This document shows positions 1 to 6,243 of a stretch of 6,535 nt of DNA, piece by piece (the first letter of the stretch is position 1; the number at the start of each line of letters is the position of its first letter). Under the pieces are notes generated by a model that was not told the origin of the DNA, did not search any database, and worked only from the letters and a program-made list of their open reading frames with translations. The position numbers and the translations under genes were made by a program. The DNA is from Spirosoma fluviale (lineage in GTDB: Bacteria > Bacteroidota > Bacteroidia > Cytophagales > Spirosomataceae). The stretch is taken from the NCBI GenBank assembly GCA_945860325.1, contig CAMARL010000112.1, positions 1-6,535 of the forward strand, read 5' to 3'.

Positions 1-384
1 GCTATTTAAACCCTCTAAAATTAAGCTATGATGCACAGGATAAAATTTAGGCGCAATGTCCACAACCACTATTTTATGGGCTATGCCGGGGTGATTTAGG
101 TCAAATTGCATCACCACTTTCCCGCCCATGGAATGACCGATCAACAAGGTTTTTTCTAGTGAATGGTCTTGAATGAATTCCATTAAATCTTCCGACATGA
201 CCTGATAGTCAAATTCGTCAGACCAAGGAGAATGCCCATGATTGCGTAAATCTAAAAGGAAGACTTGGTGGTTTTCGCTTAAGACTTTTGCGATGCCAAC
301 CCAATTGTCCGACGTGCCGAATATCCCATGTAAAATAATAATAGGACTACCTTTCTCACCTAATTTTCTAAAAAATAATTTCAT
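1..384 (-). CDS. YbfF-like alpha/beta hydrolase, N-terminal 128 residues (cut by window edge)
   Basis: Translating the minus strand from the ATG at 384-382 gives 128 residues with no stop up to the window edge; the C-terminal half lies outside. Visible motifs are those of the alpha/beta hydrolase fold: HGIFGTSDNW (residues 19-28, oxyanion-hole region), DLRNHGHSPW (45-54) and the nucleophile elbow GHSMGGK (83-89), with Ser85 as the expected nucleophile. The later segment VVVDIAP (106-112) also matches the YbfF/ABHD11 subgroup of small cytoplasmic esterases, usually about 255 residues. The catalytic Asp/His late in the chain cannot be checked here. The start is fixed by its ATGA overlap with the selD stop, which suggests translational coupling; no Shine-Dalgarno sequence is visible. 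There is no signal peptide. The physiological substrate of this family is poorly defined, so I give no narrower function. The family call is firm, the exact subgroup less so. Confidence 0.9.
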   Translation of the reverse strand, partial: MKLFFRKLGEKGSPIIILHGIFGTSDNWVGIAKVLSENHQVFLLDLRNHGHSPWSDEFDYQVMSEDLMEFIQDHSLEKTLLIGHSMGGKVVMQFDLNHPGIAHKIVVVDIAPKFYPVHHSLILEGLNS

Positions 385-1427
385 TGAATGTATATCGCTT
401 TTTCCCTTTTTTCTGTGGTTCTTCCAATGGGCTTTAGATTAAATCCTTGGTCCACTAGAAATTTTTCAAAGATATCTTGAGATTTTTCCTCGACGGCAAT
501 TAACAAACCCCCTGAGGTTTGTGGGTCGGCGCCAATGAGCCTTTGGTATTCTGTAATACCGTCTTGAATTCGGTGTCCATAGCTAGACCAATTTCGCTCT
601 GTTCCACCAGGGAAACATTTTTGATCTAAGTAGGTATCTAAATTGTCCAGTGTGGGTATTTTATTGAAAAATAGCTCAGAACTAACCTGTGAGCCATCCG
701 ACATTTCTACTAAGTGTCCAAATAAACCAAAACCCGTCACATCAGTCAAAGATTTGACATAGGCGAGAGGGCCCAATTTTTCACCCAATACATTAAGTGT
801 ACTCATTTGTTTAACCGCCTTGGCTAAATCAGTTGGGCTGACGATGCCTCTTTTTTGACCGGTCGATAAAATCCCAACACCTAAAGGCTTAGTTAAATAA
901 AGAAGGCAATTTTGGGTTGCCTGATCATTTTGTTTCAAATGTTCTTTTTTGACCTTTCCTGTGACTGCTAAACCAAAAATCGGCTCGGGTGAGTCGATGG
1001 AGTGGCCCCCAGCTAAAGGAATTCCTGCCTCAGCACAAGCAGCTCTTCCACCTTCCAGAACTTGGGCCGCAATTTCAGGGGCAAGTTTGTCGATGGGCCA
1101 ACCCAGAATTGCAATGGCCATGAGTGGAGTTCCCCCCATCGCATAAATATCAGAAATGGCATTCGTTGCTGCTATTTTACCAAAATCAAAGGGGTCATCC
1201 ACAATAGGCATGAAAAAATCGGTCGTCGAAATAACCGCCTCTCCATTTTGCCAATCAAATACAGCGGCATCGTCTCTGCTTTCATTGCCAACTAATAATA
1301 GGGGATGATTCTTTTTAGGTGTATCCGATTTCAGGATTTTATCTAAAATTTGTGGGGATATTTTACAACCACAGCCAGCTCCATGTGAAAATGAAGTTAA
1401 TTTGATGGGTTCTTTGTTCGTTTGCAT
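381..1427 (-). CDS. selD: Selenide, water dikinase (selenophosphate synthetase) SelD
   Basis: This 348-residue cytoplasmic enzyme makes selenophosphate from selenide and ATP. Selenophosphate is the selenium donor for selenocysteine and for 2-selenouridine in tRNA. The length matches E. coli SelD (about 347 residues) and similarity runs end to end. The N-terminal HGAGCGCK motif (residues 15-22) holds Cys19, the counterpart of the E. coli catalytic Cys17, and Lys22, the counterpart of Lys20. This is therefore a cysteine form, not a selenocysteine form. Further family blocks are NESRDDAAV (48-56), TTDFFMPIVDDPFDFG, the AATNAISDIYAMGG segment, AGGHSIDSPEPIFGLAVTG, DVTGFGLFGHL, GGTERNWSSYG and DPQTSGGLL near the C-terminus. 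The gene ends in TGA, overlapping the start of the downstream hydrolase by four bases (ATGA). The start is the ATG at 1427-1425, only about 10 bases past the likely transcription start. No selA, selB, tRNA-Sec or mnmH gene is visible, so the selenium pathway it feeds is unknown here. Confidence 0.97.
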   Translation of the reverse strand: MQTNKEPIKLTSFSHGAGCGCKISPQILDKILKSDTPKKNHPLLLVGNESRDDAAVFDWQNGEAVISTTDFFMPIVDDPFDFGKIAATNAISDIYAMGGTPLMAIAILGWPIDKLAPEIAAQVLEGGRAACAEAGIPLAGGHSIDSPEPIFGLAVTGKVKKEHLKQNDQATQNCLLYLTKPLGVGILSTGQKRGIVSPTDLAKAVKQMSTLNVLGEKLGPLAYVKSLTDVTGFGLFGHLVEMSDGSQVSSELFFNKIPTLDNLDTYLDQKCFPGGTERNWSSYGHRIQDGITEYQRLIGADPQTSGGLLIAVEEKSQDIFEKFLVDQGFNLKPIGRTTEKREKAIYIQ

Positions 1428-1443
1428 ATATAAATTTCAACTG

Positions 1444-1475
1444 CAAAAATATTCTTTAAATAATTAAAAATTAAG
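1444..1475 (-). promoter_or_regulatory. Candidate Bacteroidota promoter of the selD-hydrolase operon
   Basis: Read on the minus strand, positions 1451-1444 are TATTTTTG, an exact match to the Bacteroidota -7 consensus TAnnTTTG, followed by C. The -33 element is weak: about 19-20 bases upstream there is only CTTAA (around 1475-1471) instead of TTTG. If the box is used, transcription would start near 1436-1438, leaving a leader of about 10 bases before the selD ATG. The region is AT-rich, so a chance match is possible. Confidence 0.45.
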
Positions 1476-1606
1476 ATTTTGTTAAATTTTCAAGGAAACT
1501 TGCATTATTAGATGGCTCAGAGATTTCCAAAATATTATTTTTTACTGCTTTTGTCCTATAAGTCAACAATTTAGATCAAAAAACCTCAAAAGTCTTTTGC
1601 TAAACA

Positions 1607-1638
1607 ATTGGAGTATTTGATTTTTTAAGTTTATTTTG
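1607..1638 (+). promoter_or_regulatory. Weak candidate promoter for the TonB-dependent receptor gene
   Basis: ATTG at 1607-1610 and TTATTTTG at 1631-1638 resemble the Bacteroidota -33 (TTTG) and -7 (TAnnTTTG) elements, with a 20-bp spacer and one mismatch in each box. Transcription would start near 1643 and give a leader of about 38 bases. The leader is A/T-rich and has no Shine-Dalgarno sequence, as is usual in this phylum. Other near matches exist in this 253-bp region, for example TGCTTTTG at 1546-1553, so the assignment is tentative. No riboswitch-like or operator-like symmetry was seen between 1428 and 1680. Confidence 0.3.
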
Positions 1639-1680
1639 TAAAATATTTCGTTCAACTCAATTATAAAAAATTTACATTTT

Positions 1681-4600
1681 ATGAAGAAAAACTTTATTAT
1701 CAATTCTGTGTTGTTTGGAGCGTTATTTGCGCTTTTGATGATGCTGCCTGTGAGTGGAGTATTTGCTCAAGGTTCTACAACTGCTGCTCTAGCAGGAAAT
1801 GTAGTGGATGAAAAAGGGCAAGGTTTACCAGGTGCATCGGTAATTGCCGTTCATGAGCCTACGGGTTCTCGTTATGGTGGTTCCACAAGAGCTGATGGTC
1901 GCTACAACATTGTTAACATGCGTGTGGGTGGACCTTACAAAATAACTGTTTCATTTGTGGGTTATAAAAATGCGGTTCAATCTGGAATTGTATTGACTTT
2001 AGCTCAAGAATTACGCCAAAACTTCAAATTAGAAGTAAATCAATCTCAATTGGAAGAAGTTAAAGTGGTTGCTTCTCGTAGTTCGATCATCAACTCAGGT
2101 CGTACAGGTGCGGCAACGACGGTTGGTAACAATCAAATTACTACTTTACCTACTTTGAATCGTTCATTAGGTGATTTCGCTCGTTTAGATCCACGTGCAA
2201 ATGGTTTGAACTTTGCGGGTCGTAATGCATTGTATAATAATATTACTGTTGACGGTGCATTTTTCAATAATGCTTTTGCATTATCTAGTACGATTGGTGG
2301 ACAGGCTGGTGCATCTCCGATTTCAGTGGATGCGATTGACCAGTTCCAAGTTTTGATCGCACCTTATGACGTTCGTCAAGGAATGGCGACTGGAGCTAAC
2401 ATCAACGTAGTCACTAAATCAGGTACTAACAATTGGTCTGGTTCAGGTTATTATTTTGGTTCTGACCAAGGATTGGTTGGTAATAAAATTGGTGATGTAG
2501 TGAATCAATATGGTACTTTTGCTCGTGGGCAAATTGGTGCTCGAATTGGTGGTGCTTTAATTAAAGATAAATTATTTGTTTTTGGTTCTTTTGAGCAAGA
2601 GAAACAAACGGAACCAGGTTCCAATTTTGTAGCAAATAGAACGGGTTCTGAGGCAAATAAATCGATCGCGAAGGCTGCCGATTTTGATCGTTTGAATGAT
2701 TTCTTAATCTCTAAATTCAAGTCCAATCCAGGGGCCTACGAGAACTGGAATAAAGAGAAATATTCTCAAAAAGTGAATTTACGTTTAGATTGGAATATCT
2801 CTGACAAGCATAAATTCAACGTTAAATATAATTACTTACGTTCTTACGCGGATATTAATCCATCCAACTCAGGTTCATTATCTGGTGGTCGTTCTCCTTC
2901 AGCTGCTGTTTTGCCTTTCCAAGGATCATTATATCGAATCAACAATAATTTAGATTCTTATATAGCTGAATTAAACTCAACTTTTTCTAGCTCTGTCGCA
3001 AATAACTTGACGGTAGGTTATACTCAAATGCGTGACTTCCGTCAATCTCCGGTGAATGATAATCCATTCCCAACCGTAGATATTGGAAATAATGATTTAA
3101 ATGAGTTGACTGCTTTTGGATATGAGCCATTCTCAGCGAATAATATTTTGAATTCTGATATTTTCCAAATCGCTGACAACTTAACTATTTACACAGGAAA
3201 GCATGTGTATACGCTAGGTTTAGCTTATGAGACAAATTCATTTATGAATGGTTTTGCTCCTAACTATTATGGAGGATATCAATTTAAATCGATTGATGAT
3301 TTCATTAATTCGGCCAATGGAGATACGAAAGTAATTCCTGCGCGTTACCAACAACAATGGTCAAACTATAGCACTTTCCCTTTTGCTGAAATGAAGGGTA
3401 GTACATTAAGTTTTTATGGCCAAGATGAGATTACCGCAGCGAAAGGACTTAAATTAACTTTTGGATTACGTGCCGATGCTACTTCATTCCCATCTTTTGA
3501 TGAGCCGAAGTATACGAACACGTATGTTCCGAGTTTAACTTTCCGTGATGGGGTTAAATTGACTACAAATAAATTCCCAGAGACGACTGTTTTATGGTCA
3601 CCTCGTTTTGGTTTCAACTGGGATGTGAAGGATGACAAGCAAACTCAAATTCGTGGAGGTGTGGGTGTATTCTCAGGTCGTGTTCCTTACGTTTGGTTAT
3701 CGAATCAATTGTCTAACAATGGTGTATTGTTTGGTTCAGAAAATATTCAAAATCCAACAAACCGTCCATTCAATCCAGACGTAAATGCATACCGTCCTGC
3801 TATTACTTTGCCTTTGACGCCTACTGCATATAACTTGGCCGTTACGGATCCTAACTTTAAATTTTCTCAAGTATTTAGAACTAATTTAGCCTTGGACAAA
3901 AACTTAGGTGATGGTTGGATTTTAGGATTAGAAGGTATTTATACAAAGGACATCAACGCGGTATATTTAGAGAATGTGAATTTACCTAAGTCGACGGTTA
4001 AGGCTGTCGGCGCAGATAATCGCGTAATTTTCTACACTTTAGGTGCTAATGGACTTCCAAGCGCAGTGAGGAATTTCGCTATTTATGGTAATGTGAGAGG
4101 AGTAAATGCACCTGCAGTTGGCCCTAATACAGTATCAAGCCCTAATATTTCTGATGCGATTGTTATCAAGAATACAGACTTAGGTTACTCGTATGCTTTA
4201 ACAGCTACTATTTCAAAATCTTTTGAAAATGGACTTTTTGCTTCTTTGGCTTATACGAACTCTGATTCTCGTTCAGTGAATGATGGAGGTTCGATTGCTC
4301 AATCTCAATGGAGAGATCGTGTGGTTTCTGGTGATCCAAATGAGAATGTGGCTTCATATTCTTCTTACATTCAAACGCATCGTTTTAACGCATATGGATC
4401 ATATCGTTTAAACTATTTGAATGAGAATGCAAGTACTACTTTTGGATTTACATATTCTGCAGCTCCAGCAGGTCGTTTCTCTTATACATATTCAGGAGAC
4501 ATGAATGGAGATAATCAAACATCTAATGATTTGATTTTCATTCCTCGCAGTCAATCTGATATTTTGCTAAGAGATTTGGGTACGTATACTGCAGCTCAAC

Positions 4601-5004
4601 AATGGGCTGATTTAGATAAGTATATCACGCAAGATTCTTATTTGAATTCACACCGTGGTCATTATGCACAGCGTAATGGTGCTGAGTTACCTTGGTCGGC
4701 GAATTTCGACTTTAAAATTATTCAAGATTTCTACATCAAAGTAGGTGGTCATAAAAACACATTACAATTTACTTTAGATGTATTTAACTTCGGTAACTAT
4801 GTGACTCCGCAGTGGGGATTAAATCAATCTACGCTTCGTGCTGGTTTAATTAATTATGTAGCTAATGATGCTGCCACTGGAAGACCTGTTTTCACGTTCC
4901 CTTATCGTTCTGGAACCACTCCATTGTCTGATACTTTCCAAAGATCGTTTGGTCTAGGATCTCGTTGGCAAGCACAATTTGGAGTACGTTATATTTTCAA
5001 CTAA
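1681..5004 (+). CDS. Oar-like TonB-dependent outer-membrane receptor with carboxypeptidase-regulatory-like domain
   Basis: This is a complete 1107-residue outer-membrane protein. Residues 1-29 form a signal peptide: KK, a hydrophobic core, then cleavage after VFA, leaving Gln30. Residues about 34-120 are a carboxypeptidase-regulatory-like beta-sandwich (AGNVVDEKGQGLPGASV, then the SFVGYK strand near 91-96). A TonB-box-like segment LEEVKVVA follows at 124-131. The plug covers roughly 135-260, with FAGRNALYNNITVDG (178-192) and the conserved INVVTKSGTN (241-250). The rest is a transmembrane beta-barrel with alternating, aromatic-rich strands; it includes LDVFNFGN (1032-1039) and ends RYIFN, an aromatic barrel terminus. 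Plug and C-terminal motifs fit the Oar-like branch better than SusC, and no SusD gene follows. TonB-ExbBD would energise import (or, as reported for Myxococcus Oar, protein export) across the outer membrane. The substrate cannot be inferred. Residues 940-950 (D-x-N-x-D...D) look like a calcium-binding loop. The gene is monocistronic, with a terminator 20 bases after the stop. Confidence 0.95.
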   Translation: MKKNFIINSVLFGALFALLMMLPVSGVFAQGSTTAALAGNVVDEKGQGLPGASVIAVHEPTGSRYGGSTRADGRYNIVNMRVGGPYKITVSFVGYKNAVQSGIVLTLAQELRQNFKLEVNQSQLEEVKVVASRSSIINSGRTGAATTVGNNQITTLPTLNRSLGDFARLDPRANGLNFAGRNALYNNITVDGAFFNNAFALSSTIGGQAGASPISVDAIDQFQVLIAPYDVRQGMATGANINVVTKSGTNNWSGSGYYFGSDQGLVGNKIGDVVNQYGTFARGQIGARIGGALIKDKLFVFGSFEQEKQTEPGSNFVANRTGSEANKSIAKAADFDRLNDFLISKFKSNPGAYENWNKEKYSQKVNLRLDWNISDKHKFNVKYNYLRSYADINPSNSGSLSGGRSPSAAVLPFQGSLYRINNNLDSYIAELNSTFSSSVANNLTVGYTQMRDFRQSPVNDNPFPTVDIGNNDLNELTAFGYEPFSANNILNSDIFQIADNLTIYTGKHVYTLGLAYETNSFMNGFAPNYYGGYQFKSIDDFINSANGDTKVIPARYQQQWSNYSTFPFAEMKGSTLSFYGQDEITAAKGLKLTFGLRADATSFPSFDEPKYTNTYVPSLTFRDGVKLTTNKFPETTVLWSPRFGFNWDVKDDKQTQIRGGVGVFSGRVPYVWLSNQLSNNGVLFGSENIQNPTNRPFNPDVNAYRPAITLPLTPTAYNLAVTDPNFKFSQVFRTNLALDKNLGDGWILGLEGIYTKDINAVYLENVNLPKSTVKAVGADNRVIFYTLGANGLPSAVRNFAIYGNVRGVNAPAVGPNTVSSPNISDAIVIKNTDLGYSYALTATISKSFENGLFASLAYTNSDSRSVNDGGSIAQSQWRDRVVSGDPNENVASYSSYIQTHRFNAYGSYRLNYLNENASTTFGFTYSAAPAGRFSYTYSGDMNGDNQTSNDLIFIPRSQSDILLRDLGTYTAAQQWADLDKYITQDSYLNSHRGHYAQRNGAELPWSANFDFKIIQDFYIKVGGHKNTLQFTLDVFNFGNYVTPQWGLNQSTLRAGLINYVANDAATGRPVFTFPYRSGTTPLSDTFQRSFGLGSRWQAQFGVRYIFN

Positions 5005-5023
5005 GATATTTCGAATCCGAAAT

Positions 5024-5054
5024 AAAAAGGCTGCTCGTAAGAGCAGCCTTTTTT
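5024..5054 (+). terminator. Intrinsic terminator of the receptor gene (possibly bidirectional)
   Basis: A perfect 13-bp stem joins AAAAAGGCTGCTC (5024-5036) and GAGCAGCCTTTTT (5041-5053) around the loop GTAA, beginning 20 bases after the TAA stop of the receptor. The T-run continues to 5054 and, after one G, through 5060. The A-run on the left arm gives a T-run on the other strand as well, so it could also stop leftward transcription that escapes the uxs terminator. Confidence 0.93.
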
Positions 5055-5092
5055 GTTTTTGGTGATAAGGTAATTTCGTCTTTTTGAATTCG

Positions 5093-5130
5093 GATGATTC
5101 TTTTTGTAGAGACGCGATACTTCGCGTCTA
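5093..5130. repeat. REP-like palindromic repeat, copy 1 (degenerate right arm)
   Basis: Positions 5093-5129 form a 37-bp unit repeated at 5141-5177 with one mismatch (GATGATTC versus GATAATTC at the left end). The unit contains TTTTTGTAGAGACGCGA followed by TACT and TCGCGTCT. In this copy only 8 bp of the inverted repeat pair (5110-5117 with 5122-5129), because the sequence departs after TCGCGTCT; it reads ATTTA where copy 2 has CTACA. The two units are spaced 48 bp start to start. Confidence 0.8.
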
Positions 5131-5140
5131 TTTATACCCA

Positions 5141-5182
5141 GATAATTCTTTTTGTAGAGACGCGATACTTCGCGTCTCTACA
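5141..5182. repeat. REP-like palindromic repeat, copy 2 (intact palindrome)
   Basis: The second copy carries a complete inverted repeat: TGTAGAGACGCGA (5153-5165), loop TACT (5166-5169), TCGCGTCTCTACA (5170-5182), 13 bp with no mismatch. No T-run follows the hairpin on either strand, so it is unlikely to be an intrinsic terminator. Palindromes of the form GTAGAGACGC...GCGTCTCTAC are, to my recollection, dispersed intergenic repeats in several Bacteroidota and cyanobacterial genomes; this was not searched here. It lies between two convergent terminators, a typical site for REP-type elements. Confidence 0.85.
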
Positions 5183-5187
5183 GGAAT

Positions 5188-5212
5188 AAAAAAACCGGGT
5201 TTCCCCGGTTTT
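5188..5212 (-). terminator. Intrinsic terminator of the ugd-uxs transcript
   Basis: On the minus strand a 9-bp stem, AAAACCGGG (5212-5204) with CCCGGTTTT (5199-5191), closes a GAAA tetraloop. It is followed by three further T residues (5190-5188), giving a seven-T run in all. It starts only two bases after the uxs TAG stop, so it marks the 3' end of the minus-strand nucleotide-sugar operon. Confidence 0.93.
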
Positions 5213-5214
5213 AA

Positions 5215-6186
5215 CTAAAACTCTTTATGATGCGCCATTCGATGTAAATCGTCAGGGCTTAATGATTTAAAATATTCATAGGTGATTTTTAGGCCTTCTG
5301 CACGGGATACTTTAGGCTCCCAACCCAAAATGGCTTTGGCCTTTGTAATATCGGGTTTACGTTGCTTAGGATCGTCTGTTGGCAAGGGCAGTGAAATAAG
5401 CTTTTGAGTAGTCCCGGTTAATTTGATAATTTCTTCACCAAATTCCTTAATGGTAATTTCGTCTGGATTACCAATGTTCATGGGTTGCGTATAATCACTT
5501 AATAAAAGTCGATAAATACCCTCCACCAAATCATTAACAAAACAGAAAGCTCTTGTTTGTGATCCATCGCCAAACATGGTTAAATCTTCTCCACGTAATG
5601 CTTGGCCTATAAATGCTGGTAGCACACGACCATCGTTTAATCGCATTCTTGGACCGTATGTATTAAAGATTCGAACGATTCTTGTTTCTAATCCATGATA
5701 TGTATGATAGGCCATGGTCATAGCTTCTTGGAAACGCTTTGCTTCGTCATACACTCCACGTGGGCCGACTGGATTGACATTTCCCCAATATTCCTCAGGT
5801 TGAGGATGAACGGTTGGATCACCGTAGACCTCTGAAGTAGAAGCGATTAATACACGTGCTCCTTTTACTCTAGCTAAACCTAAGCAATTGTGAATGCCTA
5901 ATGAACCCACTTTTAGGGTTTGAATAGGTATTTTTAAATAATCAATAGGAGAGGCAGGAGACGCAAAATGTAATATATAATCTAATTGGCCAGGAACATG
6001 AATGAATTTAGAGACATCATGGTGGTAAAACTCAAAATTGGGTAGCTTAAATAAGTGCTCAATATTTTTTAAATCCCCGGTGATCAAGTTATCCATGGCA
6101 ATCACATGATAGCCTTCTTTGATAAAACGATCACATAAATGTGAGCCTAGGAACCCCGCACCCCCTGTAATTAATATTCTCTTCAT
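5215..6186 (-). CDS. uxs: UDP-glucuronate decarboxylase (UDP-xylose synthase), extended SDR family
   Basis: This 323-residue soluble protein is predicted to convert UDP-glucuronate to UDP-xylose with bound NAD+ in the cytoplasm. The N-terminal Rossmann motif is GGAGFLG (residues 8-14), followed by the acidic end of beta-2 (MDN, 31-33). The UXS blocks are clear: STSEVYGDP (116-124), then PEEYWGNVNPVGPR, then Tyr146 and Lys150 of the YxxxK motif, RIFNTYGPRM (172-181), NDGRVLP, and GDGSQTRAF (206-214). Glu119 and Arg212 align with the decarboxylation residues Glu434 and Arg619 of ArnA. The C-terminal RKPDITKAKAILGWEP segment is also typical of UXS. There is no N-terminal membrane anchor, unlike many animal UXS proteins. 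The helix carrying Tyr/Lys reads GVYDEAKRFQE where animal UXS reads CYDEGKR. The gene follows ugd, which supplies its substrate, after a 160-bp gap, and ends at its own terminator. A UDP-glucose 4-epimerase or dTDP-glucose dehydratase is much less likely. Confidence 0.93.
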   Translation of the reverse strand: MKRILITGGAGFLGSHLCDRFIKEGYHVIAMDNLITGDLKNIEHLFKLPNFEFYHHDVSKFIHVPGQLDYILHFASPASPIDYLKIPIQTLKVGSLGIHNCLGLARVKGARVLIASTSEVYGDPTVHPQPEEYWGNVNPVGPRGVYDEAKRFQEAMTMAYHTYHGLETRIVRIFNTYGPRMRLNDGRVLPAFIGQALRGEDLTMFGDGSQTRAFCFVNDLVEGIYRLLLSDYTQPMNIGNPDEITIKEFGEEIIKLTGTTQKLISLPLPTDDPKQRKPDITKAKAILGWEPKVSRAEGLKITYEYFKSLSPDDLHRMAHHKEF

Positions 6187-6212
6187 AATGCTTTTAAAAC
6201 TTTTTTCTTTTT

Positions 6213-6235
6213 GGGGCCGAGGTAAACCCGTCCCC
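6213..6235. repeat. Imperfect GC-rich palindrome in the ugd-uxs gap
   Basis: GGGGCCGAG (6213-6221) and CCCGTCCCC (6227-6235) form an inverted repeat around the loop GTAAA. Two of nine pairs fail on the plus strand; on the minus strand, which is the one transcribed with ugd and uxs, one of these becomes a G-U wobble. No T-run follows on the minus strand, so it is not a terminator for the operon. It may be a decayed intergenic palindrome or an RNA hairpin about 27 bases before the uxs start. Confidence 0.5.
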
Positions 6236-6243
6236 TACTTTTT

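Noticed and set aside
381..383. selD terminal TGA as a selenocysteine codon reading into the hydrolase
   Set aside because: The SelD homology ends at the expected length, the hydrolase is in another frame starting with the overlapping ATG, and no SECIS-like hairpin is evident next to the TGA.
242..442. Plus-strand open frame of 66 codons
   Set aside because: It lies antisense over the hydrolase start and the selD end, both of which have clear family motifs; its own translation resembles no known family and it has no promoter-like element.
949..1295. Two overlapping plus-strand open frames inside selD
   Set aside because: They are antisense to highly conserved SelD blocks and arise as shadows of them.
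1428..1680. Riboswitch or small RNA in the divergent region
   Set aside because: The region is AT-rich without a recognisable aptamer core, long inverted repeat or internal terminator.
2505..2726. Minus-strand open frame within the receptor gene (and a similar one at 3414-3638)
   Set aside because: Both are antisense to a continuous 1107-codon gene with intact domains, and show no start signals or recognisable motifs.
1681..5004. SusC-type receptor of a polysaccharide utilisation locus
   Set aside because: No SusD gene follows, a terminator comes directly after the stop, and the plug and C-terminal motifs fit the Oar-like branch better.
5153..5182. Palindrome copy 2 as an additional terminator
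   Set aside because: The hairpin is not followed by a T-run on either strand; the true terminators at 5024-5054 and 5188-5212 flank it.
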